Shown: positions 51,854 through 64,000, counted from the first letter of the stretch. The stretch is DNA of 64,000 nt from Tetrahymena elliotti 4EA (GCA_000231825.2 JH720331.1:403441-467440); one strand, 5' to 3'. Notes: generated by a model not told the origin, from the letters alone. Numbers and translations are program-made.

Positions 51854-52117
51854 TCATTTTGGTTTTTATAAAAGCTCATTGGTTATTACTTTTTTTTCAG
51901 CTTTTTCATCCTTTTATTCTTTATATACTAAGCAATATCTAAACTCATCTAATAATTTTATACATTAAGCTCTTTTGGTCGAGTTCACATTTTCAAACAT
52001 GCATTAGCGATATTTAATCATATATTGTTCACAGTTTAAATCTTTAATAGCCTAGTCTGCTAATTTTTCACTGCTTTAATTTTCTTCTTTTTAACTAGAT
52101 TTACCAAATAAGCCCAT
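51854..52117 (-). CDS. Twin CX9C (CHCH-type) small protein
   Basis: A single exon encoding 87 aa. Four cysteines lie at residues 29, 39, 52 and 62: C-x9-C, twelve residues, C-x9-C. This is the twin CX9C arrangement of small proteins imported into the mitochondrial intermembrane space and oxidised by the Mia40/Erv1 relay; many are assembly factors for respiratory complexes. Each pair sits in a predicted helix (EQYMIKYRQ and IKLLDEFRY), as expected for a CHCH hairpin. There is no N-terminal targeting peptide, also normal for this class. Which family member it is cannot be told from the sequence alone. Fewer than 100 codons, but the cysteine spacing makes a chance frame unlikely. Confidence 0.82.
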
Positions 52118-53293
52118 ATTATTCTAATGTTTATAATATTTTATACTTTAAGAAGTCTACTATAATTAAATTAGAAAATAAGAAACAAAATAGTTTTTAT
52201 ATAGTTTACTTTAAGATTTATTTATTTTTATTAGTTTTAAGGTGTAAATTAATTCAAACTGATAAAAATTTCAATATCATTTTTTCTAAAAGAATCTTCT
52301 TAAAATTCTTATCAAATTTCTAAAACAAAAAAAAAGAAGAATATATCTACACAAATTAAAATAATTTATATAAATTATAAATTTTCTAAATTTATTTCAA
52401 TTCATTAACTGGTCATTAATCAATGATGAATATAAGATTAAGTATAAAAATTTTTTAATTAACTTTTTATTTGATTGATACAGCCTCTTTTTCTAAAATA
52501 ATATGGCTGTATGAAAATTCTTTTTGGTAAAAATACATTTATTATTCAAACTAATTTTAAAATGAAACCCTCTTTCTTAATTTAACTCTACTAGATTTTG
52601 CAATAAAAATAATTTTTTATATTGAATTAAATGGAATAAATCCAAAATAATGATTTTATTTTTCAGTAGATATATTTTTAATATCAATTTTTACAAAAAG
52701 CAATTCGAATACATTCTTAAGTTAAGATTAAAATTTATTTTCAAGATAAATTCCATAATAAACATAAAAAATATTAGATATTTAGCATTTATTAAGGTTT
52801 AATATAAAATGATATTTTTAAATTTTATATAATAGAGAATACTAATATTGAATTCCTACATTATTTGTTTTAAGCTTTGATTTATAGTCAAGCAATAGTG
52901 TTTCGTAAATAATTTAAACATAATTTTTATTACTGATTCAATGAAAAGATATAGATAAGAAATCATCAAAGTATATTTCAAAATATTAGAAAAAAAATAG
53001 TTGAATTGGGACTTTTATTATTTAAATGAATTGAAATTTATTGTTAATGTTAATATGTATTTTAAATGAATTATGATTACTCCAAAAAAACTTTCATGAA
53101 GAAATCGATTGAGAAAAGACTTTAAAATTTTTACTATTATACTAAAAAAGATGTTAGATAATCTATCAAGCAAATGATCTTTCTTCATATATTTTTATGA
53201 AGAGAGAATTAATTAATTAAAAAAAACTTTATAAACTTAATTATTTTTTTTTCATTCATTTATTTAAGTAAATTAAAAACAAAATTTTGAATA
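52118..53293. other. Divergent 5' spacer
   Basis: About 1.2 kb between the starts of two divergent genes, so it should contain both promoters. A/T-rich with long T and A tracts; no defined element recognised. Confidence 0.55.
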
Positions 53294-56200
53294 ATGTAAG
53301 TAATATTACCATCTGCATTTATTCAGTCAAAAGACAAAAAGAAATCCATTAAATCAACCAGCAACTCTCATGTGGGAACTAACATGGGAGCTACGAGTGG
53401 ATAATTTAATTATTCAATGTCTCCTTCTAAAAATGGATGTATTGTTTTATCTATTTTTGAAATTTAGTTTATTCATAATATTTTACTGTTCCTCTTTGTT
53501 TTTATATTTTAAATGGAATAATTACAAATACTCTCTCAAGTTTTTAGTAAATTAGCTTAAAATCAAATTTATTATTTTTAGAAATTATGAGATTCAATTT
53601 ATATGGATTGATAAATTATTAATGAAATAGATTTAATTGATGGCAAAGCAGTACCTTCTGTAAAAAGTTAGAGTAAGAACTAATTCAATAATGGAATATA
53701 ATCTTTTAATGGATTAAATGTGAATACTATGTAGCTATAACCGAGCTAGAATTAATAGCCGATTTAAGGTGTAGGTTATCCTAATAATCAAATTTCTCTA
53801 TCTCAATCATAATCATAAAATCTGTTTAACAGCAATAATGGCCAAAATTAGGTTTCTTAAAATAGTTTTCAGCAATTCAATCAAAATTAATTATAGCATA
53901 GCTAGTAGTTGCAATAAATGTAATAACAACAGCAATCATAATAGATCATATAAATTTAGCAAAATCAATAATAGAATTAGGTAGGTTTAAATGTGGCTTC
54001 TTCTGGAGTTAATTTCTCTTAATCGGCTCACTAAAGCAGTGATAAAAAGTAGCAAAACCTTCAACTTTAACTGTAACAATAATTATAAATGTAAAAGTCA
54101 AGCAATACATTTGCAAAATTCAAAGACCTTTTTGGTTCCAAGAGGTTGAGTGAAGCAAATGCAAAGTAATTTTTAGAGAATAGCAATTTTAATAGCATAA
54201 CTAACAGCAGCGCGAACTTTAATAAGTCTAGTAGATTAACAGCATAGCTTTAAGTAAATAAAATGACTAATTCATAATAGCAAGTTATTCAAAATTAAAA
54301 TGCAAATGTCATATAAAATCATCCAAAAAGCATAATTTCCCCTAAGCGTTAATAAATTTTGAATCATGGATACATAATAGAAGATAAAAAAAAGAAAACA
54401 AAGCAGTTCTAAGAAGGGATAATAGGCTAGCAATAATAAATTTTGAATCTATAGTAACAAGCTTTGCTTTCTGCAAGTTAACCGTATTTTAAAATTAATA
54501 AAGATGCAAACAAATAGGCTTTATAATAAGAAGACAATAGCACACAGCAGTCATCCTAACATATAAATAATTAGAATGTAGCCATAGTTAATAGTACAAT
54601 AAGTGGTTCTAACAATTAAATTATAATAAACCAAACTAAAACTAATAATAATTTAAATTAAATCAATCAATCAATCAGTATTAATACAGGAAATAATGGT
54701 CAAAAATAAAGTATGAGTAATAGTATTAATAATGGGACAATAGATTTTAGTCAAAGTAAAAATATAGATATTAACAAACTTGCAGAATATAAAAAATAGT
54801 TAGAATCTCAACTAGAAAATATCAACAGCTACATAGATAGTGTTAAAAACTTTTCTACTAGCTCCTAGTATAAAAATCTTTCAATTAATATAGAGACTCC
54901 TTAAATAACAATAGGTAATAATCATTAAAAGATATTTTAGATATTTGTTATAATTTTTTATCTGAATTGAATAAAAGAAGAAAAAAATAAACTGCTTTCT
55001 AAGAAGCTCTCTTTAGATGAGATGGTGATCATATCAGCTCCTCAAAGTGTAAGAAACACAAAAGATTCGAACCATAACTCCAATTCAACTACATAAGGTT
55101 AGATTATAAATTGTAAAAGCTCTCTTTAATTTATGTTTCTATAATTCAACAGCTGCTGTATCAGTCAAGGATGAGAGCCAATAGGGAGAAATTATTGGAA
55201 ATTCTCTAAAAAATCAGCATAATTCAGTTAATATTTAATCTTAAAGTATATCTAATGAAGTGAAAATGGTGAGCTCATAAAAAATATTCCCTAAGACTGC
55301 AACTTCAAGAGATTCTACTTAACATTAAGCAAACGGAAACTAATAGTTCTTTATGTCTACAAAGGGTTAGCAAAATAAAACTCATATTAAAAGATTAACT
55401 TTAGACTCTACTTTTTCTTAAACATTACAATCTCAGCGCATGCCTACATCAAATAATTAACTTTCATCAATTTTATCATAATCTACTCATCACTTTAATT
55501 AGGCAGGTTAGCAATTAATAGTTAATCCTAATTATGGTACCTAAAATATAGTATAGAATGAATAGGAAATGGGTAATAATCTTTAGTATTAATTAAACAA
55601 ACTCAAAGAAAGAATAATGAAGGCACTAACTAATTATAAAAAGAATAAAGAATAATCAGATAAATTAAACTAATAACTAATTATTAAACTTAGCAACATG
55701 CAATCTAAAAATAATTCTTCATAATAAATATTAATGCCCTCGGGATTGCAAAACAATTAACAAAATGCACAAAACCCTAATTAAGTATATCATGCAAAGT
55801 CTAATTCATTTTAACAATTACCATAACAGGCTATGCCTCTCCATTCTTTTAATAATCAACCTAAATTGCTCTCTCAATCTTAATAATTCTTTTTACAAAA
55901 AAACTCTGAAAATCAGTAGCAAAACGGAGGATAATTTATGTATTAAAATTCATTATATGGAAGTACATCATCTTCAACAAATATAGCCCCATAAAATCAA
56001 AACTAAAATCCAAATTAAATGTTTGTTAGTGAGCAGTTGAAAAAAGAGTATTATGCCAATACAAGTAATGGAATTTTACTTAATCATAGTTAGGTAATGT
56101 AGTAGCACAATAGCAATACTATCTAGCAACATATTGTAATTGATAGTCTTAATTTAGGTTAAAACGGTTAAAATAATTATCAAGTGTCCTAATCTAAAAA

Positions 56201-56420
56201 CACTTCCCAATCTCCTCCATTCAGCACTTCAAACAAGCAAAAAAGTAATGGAGGAATAGTGGTATAGTCTCAAAGCTAAAATATCAAATAATTCTAATTC
56301 TTTAATGGACAAATTTCTAGTAGTGGACAAAGAATGCCAAATAATTTGGTGAATGGCTAACAATAGTACTAAAACTAGCATTAAATGCAATAAATCATAG
56401 AGGAAAAAATAATTCAGTGA
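53294..56420 (+). CDS. Gln/Asn/Ser-rich low-complexity protein, function unknown
   Basis: Four exons (53294-53438, 53631-54914, 54981-55097, 55153-56420) encode 937 aa ending in TGA. Most of the protein is Gln, Asn and Ser with runs of 4-6 Gln (encoded by TAA, TAG, CAA and CAG). Islands of normal composition are NTFAKFKDLFGSKRLSEANA, an acidic/basic coiled segment ILNHGYIIEDKKKKTKQ, LAEYKKQLESQLENINSYID (probable coiled coil), LLSKKLSLDEMVIISAP and NKLKERIMKALTNYKKNKEQ. No domain is recognised. Composition is prion-like. The start is uncertain: GTAAGT directly follows the ATG, so a short intron (to about 53330) with an upstream first exon is possible. In-frame downstream ATGs also exist. Confidence 0.82.
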
Positions 56421-57058
56421 ATAAATAGATGCTTCTTGAATCATAAATACTGTAAAACAAGAAAATAAGATTATTCATGTGCATTTTATTTAATAATCAT
56501 TTATTTATATTGATATAAAAATTACTAAAGAGTCAATTTTCATAAATTATCTTTACTTACATTCTATTGTAATTTATCATTTGTAAATTTCATTAATTAG
56601 AAATAATATTTTGTTTTGTTTAATTTACTTAATATGAAAAAATATTCTTGAATAAGATAAATGTTTATTTATTTAAAAAAAAATAATCTGCAAAAATGCT
56701 CTAAACGTTTTTTATAAAATCTTTAACAATATTTTGATTTTATTAATTCTTATTTATGGTCATTCATTATTTATATATTTGTATTTATATGCAAGTTGTT
56801 GGTATTTTATTTAATATTAAAGTGCTCTTATAATCATAGCTCTTGATCTAAATTTTGATGAATATTAATATTTGAATGAAACTAATAAAAGATTTTAATT
56901 AATTTGCAAATAAATGTAAAAATATATAAGCTAACTCACATTTTAATTAATACTCGTCTTCTAAATAATTTTATGGTTATATATTAATTATTTGTAAAAT
57001 GAAATATTATTATTTATAATGATTAATTTTAATTATATTAGTATTTGTTTTAATTATA
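56421..57058. other. Convergent 3' spacer
   Basis: About 640 bases between converging genes, A/T-rich. No gene, RNA or repeat recognised. Confidence 0.55.
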
Positions 57059-57700
57059 TCATATTTTTATAATAATTAATATGAGCATTAAAAGTGCTAT
57101 TAGAATCATAGCTCCATAACATAAATATTCGTTGAATTAAATTGAAGTAGTTGGCCTTGGATAAAAATTGTTATTTGAAGTAGAAGATTTAGAGTTATTT
57201 AAAGTAATTTATTTTCTCAATTTCTAATCTCCTGTTCCTTAATAGTCTTCAGGTAAATCAACTATTATTGAGTGAGTGCTTTTTTCAGATAATAATTATT
57301 CATCCATACCATCTACATAACTTACATCTGCATCATATCCTTTAATTAAATTGAATATTCTGTTTGATAAAAATTTAGTAATGTTTTCTGGAGAATCATA
57401 TTGATTTAATGAACAAACTATTTTCTTCATCTAGCTTAAAAATCTAAGTGAGGATTAAGGAGGATAGTTTTTTTAACAATAAACCAAATGACAGCAAAAT
57501 CTTTCATCAAGCTCTAAATACCATATTCCATTCCAAGTATAAATTTTTTAAACTTGCTTTGGCTTTAAAAATTTAAAATCATTCACATACAACAATATAT
57601 CATTAAGATTTCTTTCTTATTCTTTTTCTTCAAGCGAATGACAAGCCTAAAAATGCAAAATTTCGTTTTATTTTTTAGAATAAATAGCACAACATAACAT
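57059..57700 (-). CDS. Longin-domain, tail-anchored membrane protein without SNARE motif
   Basis: A single exon of 213 aa. Residues 1 to about 115 fit a longin domain: MLCCAIYSKKQNEILHF (first strand), TWNGIWYLELDERFCCHLVY (the central strands) and LRFLSQMKKIVC (the helix after the third strand pair). A low-complexity linker rich in Asn, Ser and Thr follows. The last ~20 residues (YGAMILIALLMLILIIIKI) are a tail-anchor membrane segment with almost no lumenal residues. In R-SNAREs of the VAMP7, Ykt6 and Sec22 types, a ~60-residue coiled-coil SNARE motif with a central Arg lies between these parts; here none is visible. The layout resembles plant phytolongins. Likely at a Golgi, endosomal or plasma-membrane site; exact compartment unknown. 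Confidence 0.8.
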
Positions 57701-58370
57701 CTCTTAGCTTTAATATCTAATCTGGTAAAAATATTTACAATTTTAGCAATTTAATTACTGTTTTTAATGTTTTAATTTCAAATACTTTTTTTAACAGATA
57801 AATTATATAAAATTAATCAATTTTTTAGAAAAAGAGGAGTAAACAGAAGATATTTTGTTATTAATTTCATTAAATTAGTAAATCAATAATTTAATTTTAT
57901 TCCTAATAATTAATTATTCATAAAATATTCAAAAAATTTTTTCAAGATTTAATCAGCTATAGTTTATAATAATAAAGAGATTTTTAGACATGAACTTGTA
58001 AGACTATGTATTAGGGTTAAACAGCTTCATAAATTATCTAATTCTGCTATTCAATTGATAACTGACTCACCAATCAAAAGCGTTTGAAGATTTTAAAATA
58101 TTTTAGGAAAATAATAAATTTATTATTAATTTTATGAAAATTTAAAACAATTTTAATACAACAAAAATGTTTATAATTATTAAAGATTTTAAAACAAATA
58201 AAAAATTTTTAATAAATTGAATGAAGATTTTTAATACTCTTGTAGTTAATATATGTATATATGAATAAGTTTATGTTGAATTTACTAGATCATAGTTTAA
58301 ATTTGTTAAAAATTTCTTTTTATTTAAAAAAAGGAAATATAATATTCAAAATAAATTAATTTTTGAAATT
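57701..58370. other. Spacer between longin and CNB genes
   Basis: About 670 bases, A/T-rich. It should contain the promoter of the longin gene and the 3' end of the next minus-strand gene. Nothing specific seen. Confidence 0.55.
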
Positions 58371-61300
58371 TCATTTTACTGAGTAATTTATTTTTCCAAT
58401 CTTTAAAGGAGATTCGTTTCTAAAGTTAGCTAAGAAAAGCTATTATTATTGTTATTAGCTAGATTTAGTGGGAGATTAAGGATTAGATCCAATATTTTTT
58501 CTTGGTGAGCTTGCCAAGCTAAAATTTTTTCTTACTGTCCTTTGAAAAAGTGGATGATTACTTAGAACTCTTTGAGTTGTATTTTGTGGAGTGTTAACTT
58601 AAGAAGATGCATTCTTCTTTTTTATTTTAAATACATTTTTAAGTATTTAGAATTTAGATTATTCTATAACTTACATAGGATCGATTCCTATCCTCCTCAC
58701 AATATCTGCAAATCCTTCACTATGTAAACCATTTTTCTAGATAACTGCCTATGGCTATTAAGTTTCTAGCAATCCGATTTTGTTTTGACTTACATTTTTA
58801 TAAAACAGCTAGTTTTTTGCTTGAATAAATGGTAATTCCTTCTTATTGGGTGATATAGAATTGTTGTTACTATTGTTGTTGTTGTCATTTTAGCAATTAA
58901 TAGTTTATTATTTTTCATTTCTATCAATCTAAAAATGATAATTTGCTAGCTCTCTTTAACTAAGTTACTTTTGAGTGATAGTAGGTAGTTGTGAAGGTGT
59001 ATGAGTAAAAGTAGAAGGAGTGTTTGTTCCAGAATTTTCATATAACAAGCTTGGATTTACTGCTTATTAGGTAGGGATTTTTATACTCCTTTCAGAGCAT
59101 ATTTTTATTGCAGATTTACTTTAAGGTTGATGAGATTGGGCTTAACTTGGTAGGAGTTTGTGGGAATTTATACAAAATATTGAATTCGAAGGGCTATGTA
59201 AATAACCACTTGATCCATTATTAGATATGGGAACTTTTTAATCCAAGCTTGCTAGTCTTGGACTGTTTTTGAAGTATTATTTTTGTTGATCACTTAGTTG
59301 TTGCAATTTGATTGTTGACAATGATATTTAATTATTGCTTTCAGCTATTTTACTTATAATGTGCATCTCTTATTGCTCTAACTAATCTTCATTCTCATTT
59401 TGATTTTTATCATTTTAGTTGTTATGATTATGATCAAGATTTAATGAAAATTAAGAAAAACTTTGTTGGCTTCTTTGATTTTTTAAGTTAGATGCTTACT
59501 GTAAATTATTCAAATGAGGCACTTATTTTTTTAAATGGAAATTATTCGAAGTAAAATTTATCGTATCAGATTTTCTATCCCATTTTAGACTATCAAGTTA
59601 AGGGGAAGAAATTATGCCACTTGCTCTTTTATTTAAAATATTGAAGCTACTTTTTTTAGCAAGGGTTTGAGTAAATGCAGGAGAATTAAGGTCTGAAGAA
59701 TCATCATTATTTGCTTCATGAATTGAGATTTTTAGAGGTTTTTTCATTAAATTTAATTAAGGAATATCTAATTTAAGAGATGTCGTTTTCTTTATTAAGC
59801 TATTAATCAAAGAATTCTCTGATTTTAATCTATAATTTTTTTTATTTTCATTTGAAAAATTCTTTTAGAAAAGAATCTTTTTTTTTATCTCTTCAAATTG
59901 CTATTATTCAGGGGTTTGGTATTGATTCTTACTTGTTTAATGCATAGGATTTAATGATGGAGATAATGGATTTTGGTTATTATTATGATTATTTAAATTC
60001 TAAAATTTTTCTTTTTATTGTTGATAATATAAAATACATTATTCCTTAATCTCAATTTATTCATTGATTATTTCTATATCACTTTTAAATTAAAATTCAT
60101 CTAATTTTGGCATGCTAATAGTTTTATTATGTTCTATTTTTTTGGGAGATAGAGTTTCAGAGTCTTTTTAAAATAATTTTTTCTTTCTTTGTGGAGACTC
60201 AAGAGGTGTTTATTATTTTGAATTCAAGCCTTCCTACATATTTAACTCCTCTTTATTGTTGAATCCTGTTTAAATACAGGTTAGGCTTTTTAATAGAGAT
60301 CTTCTTTAAATTTTTATGGGTGATGATTGAGTTTCAATAAAATTTTATTCTGTTGGTTAAGTTGTTTCATCATCAATTAAATTATAAGATTAAATTTGAT
60401 TCAAAGTTGGAATACCTTGTTTAATTTTAGAGTTAGCATCAGTCTTTTACTCCTCAGAGTCCTTTTTGTTAATCCATCCTTAAATTAAGTACTTAAAATT
60501 TTTAGACTCTGGTAAATACTATTTTTTGATATTTTCTTAAAATACATAATTTTCTTTCTGCTTAATATTAGCTTGCTCGAAATTAATTAGATCATCAGTA
60601 CGAGAATTATAGTATTCACTTTTATTTTTACTTTAGCTTTTAATTCCTTTTTTTAATTTATAGTCATCATTAAGAAGAATGACATCATCAAGCAATTTCT
60701 TATTTATGTAATATATTATTGTTTCGCTTGATTTTGATACAGCCTTAAATGATCTCGTTTTTCTATTATTGTAGGAATCTTCGATACCTAAAATTTGTCC
60801 TTCTCCTAACAATCCAATACTTATTTCTTTGTATTAATTCTTTCCTTTGAACTTTTTCAGCAAAGTTTATTAGCAAGACTATGGTTATTGCTATTTTTAA
60901 TTGCTCTAGAAATTAAAAAATGTTCTTCCATGAGAAGGTGATTGTAGAGGTGAATGAGCTGAACTTTTGTTACTACCTGCCTTTCCATTATCTTCTTAAG
61001 CATCTGGAGTTAAAGGTGACGAAGATTCTTAATAGTTCTGATTCATATTAGGAGATGTGTCTATTCTTCTAATTGCTTCAACTTCTCCCTATCTGACTAT
61101 CATAAATAAATTTGCAGGATCATTTTCTTCAAATATTACCTTGTTGTATTCATATATTTCTTCTTTAAAATCATAAGAAACTCTTCTTAAGGAATCATCC
61201 TTTGCCCCAGGGAAATTTATTTTTAATATATTGCAAATAAAGCTATTTTTAGATATTTCTAAACCAAATATTTCTCTGTAAGCTTGACTGCTTATGTAAA

Positions 61301-62129
61301 AAAAGAAGCATTTATTCACACAAACTACAGTGCTTTCACAAGAGCATCCATTCACTACTTGTGCTTCCCCAAGAGTAGATCCATTTTCGGAATATTTTAT
61401 CCTTCTAAAAGAACAAACATTCTCAGTTAAGAAATATTTTTAAAAATTATAAGCTTTTAATAAATCATCTTCCTCTTTAGTTCTCAAGAAATTTAACTTA
61501 TCCTCATTATGCTCAATTCTTTGCTTAAGCTAATGGATCTAGTCAGACATTTCATTGCTTATTGTGTGTGAGCTTTTTTCTATTTTATTTATTTACTAAT
61601 TCAAACTTAAAATTTTGCCAAGTAAACCCATTTCTTAGTTGATTAACCCTTCAGGTTTCTTTTAATAGACAGCAGCCTTTCCACTTAATATGCATATAAG
61701 GTCAGTTTTGTTTGAATCGCCTTTGTGGAAAAAGAATTCACCTCTTTCAAGCCAGCCTAATTTTAAATGCTTAAATAATTTTATTGAGTATTCAATACGT
61801 CTTTAAGAGCGTATAAGTATCTTAAAATGATGGAAATCATATAAAACACTAGCTATGAGTTCTTAGTCTTCTATAGTTAGCTTTTTTTCATTTAAATTTT
61901 CGTCTCGTCTTTCAATTAACTCTTTGAACTATACATATCTTTAATCTAATTATTGCTACTATGATGTACTTTCATTAACCTCTGAAATATTATTTAGTGT
62001 TGAAATCAGCCTTTACGAATCCATAGAAGGAGCAAAAAGATGTTTCCTAGAGCTTGAGCTTTTTTATGGAGAAACTATAGTAGAAATCGCTTCTGATTGC
62101 TCATTTATTTTGAGAAAATATTCACTCAT
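58371..62129 (-). CDS. Protein with two non-canonical cyclic-nucleotide-binding-like domains
   Basis: A single exon of 1252 aa, ATG 62129 to TGA. Residues about 110-290 form a first CNB-like domain: LERGEFFFHKGDSNKTDLIC, ILSGKAAVY, a ~70-residue insert that looks helical (KLNFLRTKEEDD), then STLGEAQVVNGCSCESTVV. Residues about 305-480 form a second: EYNKVIFEENDPANLFMIV, RQGEVEAI, a Ser/Pro/Gln-rich insert of ~75 residues, then GLLGEGQILGIED and KAVSKSSETIIYYI. In canonical domains the phosphate-binding cassette has FGE....R.A; the Arg is absent from both copies, so cAMP or cGMP binding is doubtful. The rest (490-1252) is a disordered Gln/Asn/Ser-rich tail with many SP and TP sites. There is no kinase or channel domain. 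Likely a cytosolic or axonemal regulator or scaffold; role unknown. Confidence 0.88.
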
Positions 62130-64000
62130 GATCAGGTTTCAAAATTAACTAATCCTTAACAAACTAATGAAATTTTTCAAGTTAAACTGAGAATATTTTC
62201 AAATCTTGTGAGTATATAGGTTATTTAAAAGTAGACTTTAGAGATTAGGTAATAATGATAGGGTAGAATAGATGGAATAGCTATTTTTGGTGAATTGTAT
62301 TTGTTAAATAAAGATGGTTGTTTTTGTATATTTATTAGAAATCTGATGCAATCTATTTACCAAAATATTTATTTTAAAATTTTGTATTATTTAATGGGAG
62401 TAATCTTTTGCTTTTTAATAGATGTTAATTTCTATGAAAATTTTAATGAAATTATTAACTTGATGATTTTGTTTTTATTTTCTGTGTAGATATCTAAATT
62501 ATCGAAACATTAGAGACCAATGATTAATATTTTTTCTTTAGTTCTTATAAAATTCCTTTAATTAAAACACTAATACACTACTTTTGAGTAGTAATAAATC
62601 TAAAGATACTAGAGAAAATATTAATTTTATTCGCAAAAGATACCTTCAAAATATTTATTTTTTGAAAGTCCTAAATTACTTACTCCCATTTAAGTCTTTA
62701 TTGGTCTAATTCAATCAAAATAATCTTTCATTTTAAATCATAAATTAATTAATTAAACAAATATTTGTTTTCTTTATTAAAAAGATGTAAATATTGATAT
62801 TATAGAAAGCAAAATAACTAAATTTTTATATGATAGCAAACGTACATACAGAGTGTAAATAATTAATATTTTATGTACGTTAAAAAGTTGATATCATTGA
62901 TAAAATCTAACTCAAAATAATCAAAGAAATTGCAGTTTTTCCTTTTATACGGAAAAAATACAAAATGATACCCATAATCTACACAATTTTAGCTTTTAAT
63001 TAATTATATAAACTTTACAATACTTTTGGATGTAATTTTTACCACTAAAATTAATTATTAATAGTTTATGATAGTGTGGTGTTTGTTTATTTATTTACTT
63101 TATTTTTGTATTTTCTCAAAAGTTCAACTTAAAAATGAGAAATGAAAAAAAAAGTCTTTTCTAGTTAAGATAATTCTCAAAGGAGCTTGAGATAGTAATC
63201 AGTAAAATTCATGTTAAATTCGATTTGCAAAAGCCAGAAAAAGTTATTATTCAGTATTCTTAATTTATTTTACAATCTATTTCAAAGAGATATCTCTTAT
63301 TTTTAAATTAGTGAAAGATTTATTATCTCCAAAAAGAAATTTCAAATTATAATTCTAAATATTTCAATCAAAATTAAAATAATCAGCCATATAATTCTTT
63401 TGATTTTTATATAATTGATTTAAGACAGGAATATCCATATTTATTAAAAAAATTATATATTTAAAAATTTTAATTTACGAAAGATTTTTTTAATTACTTT
63501 TTGATATCAGTATTAATTTTACTGCACCCTTTTTTCTTTTTAAAGGACTAAAGATTATAAAAATAAATCTAAATAAATACAAGAAATAAATATTACATTT
63601 AAGAATAAAGTCTTTAAAAATTAAATATTCAAGAGAAAAATACTATTCATTCATTCTTTCTTTTCTTTTTTTTTGAGTTTTTCTAATAAGTTTCAAATTA
63701 GAGAGCAACAATAGCAATCATCACTGAAAACGATAATATTTAGTGAAATTTTTACATTCACTAACTTCTATTATCAAATAGATTTGTGATTTTTTTACTC
63801 CAAATTATTATTTTAATCCATTCGACAAGAAAAGTAATAGTAAATTATCCCCACCTTTTATTGTTACTTGCCTTATTTTTATTCAATTTTCGATGAAGTA
63901 AAAATATCAAATTTTTTTTACTGACTACTCAAACTAATTTTTTAAATATCTAAAACTATTCCATTTATTTTTACTGATTAAGAAAAAAAATCTAATGGAA
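62130..64000. other. Terminal gap, no gene seen
   Basis: About 1.9 kb of A/T-rich sequence to the window edge. It should begin with the promoter of the CNB gene. The only structure noted is a 10-bp perfect inverted repeat at 62839-62881. Confidence 0.55.
62839..62881. repeat. Inverted repeat, 10-bp perfect arms with 23-base spacer
   Basis: AACGTACATA at 62839-62848 is the exact reverse complement of TATGTACGTT at 62872-62881. The arms contain CG and GTAC, rare in this A/T-rich background, which makes the match stand out. It could be a protein-binding palindrome or a small stem; it lies about 700 bases upstream of the CNB-like gene. Confidence 0.7.

Noticed and set aside
1..64000. Short reading frames of 60-96 codons under the standard code
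   Set aside because: Nearly all are fragments or antisense shadows of genes read in the ciliate code, in which TAA and TAG are glutamine; for example, 42008-42298 (+) is antisense to the small minus-strand gene.
1..64000. tRNA genes, rRNA, CRISPR arrays and telomeric G4T2 repeats
   Set aside because: No T-loop-like GTTCGAAT box in a tRNA context, no direct-repeat array and no G4T2 run was seen; the one GATTCGAACC match (about 55065) lies in a coding exon.

Overview
This window looks like macronuclear DNA of a ciliate, probably Tetrahymena or a close oligohymenophorean. It is extremely A+T-rich. Every long gene is open only if TAA and TAG are read as glutamine and TGA is the sole stop. Introns are mostly short (32-80 nt), GT..AG and very T/A-rich. 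Under the standard code almost nothing is open, so all calls below use the ciliate code on both strands. Exon junctions were placed by hand; in every spliced gene the exon lengths add up to a whole number of codons.

Layout. (1) 1-24781, + strand: two giant paralogous genes in tandem, both RNF213/mysterin-like dynein-type AAA+ proteins. The first (2-8114) is cut by the window edge. The second (9910-24781) is complete, with 11 exons and 4768 aa. Only the second has an RZ-type zinc finger, and neither part seen has a RING. (2) About 26.0-27.8 kb, - strand: a decayed run of leucine-rich repeats, probably a pseudogene. (3) 28545-38232, - strand: two tandem paralogues (1253 and 1106 aa), each with six predicted membrane segments, a low-complexity Asn/Gln-rich linker and a stretch resembling a degenerate histidine-kinase-type ATPase fold. 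Each has one long intron at the same position. (4) 42002-43498, - strand: a small unrecognised gene with a ~1 kb intron and less A/T-biased codons. (5) 47994-49598, +: a Ulp1/SENP-fold protein whose catalytic His and Cys are both Asn. (6) 50122-51232, +: a small protein resembling only the appendage (ear) of AP-2 alpha-adaptin. (7) 51854-52117, -: a twin CX9C protein. (8) 53294-56420, +: a 937-aa Gln/Asn-rich protein. (9) 57059-57700, -: a longin domain with a C-terminal membrane anchor but no SNARE motif. (10) 58371-62129, -: a 1252-aa protein with two non-canonical cyclic-nucleotide-binding-like domains and a long disordered tail.

The genes do not form an operon or an obvious pathway; the clustering is by tandem duplication. 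Gaps of 0.5-4.5 kb separate the units and hold little I can interpret. No tRNA, rRNA, CRISPR, insertion sequence or telomeric repeat was recognised.
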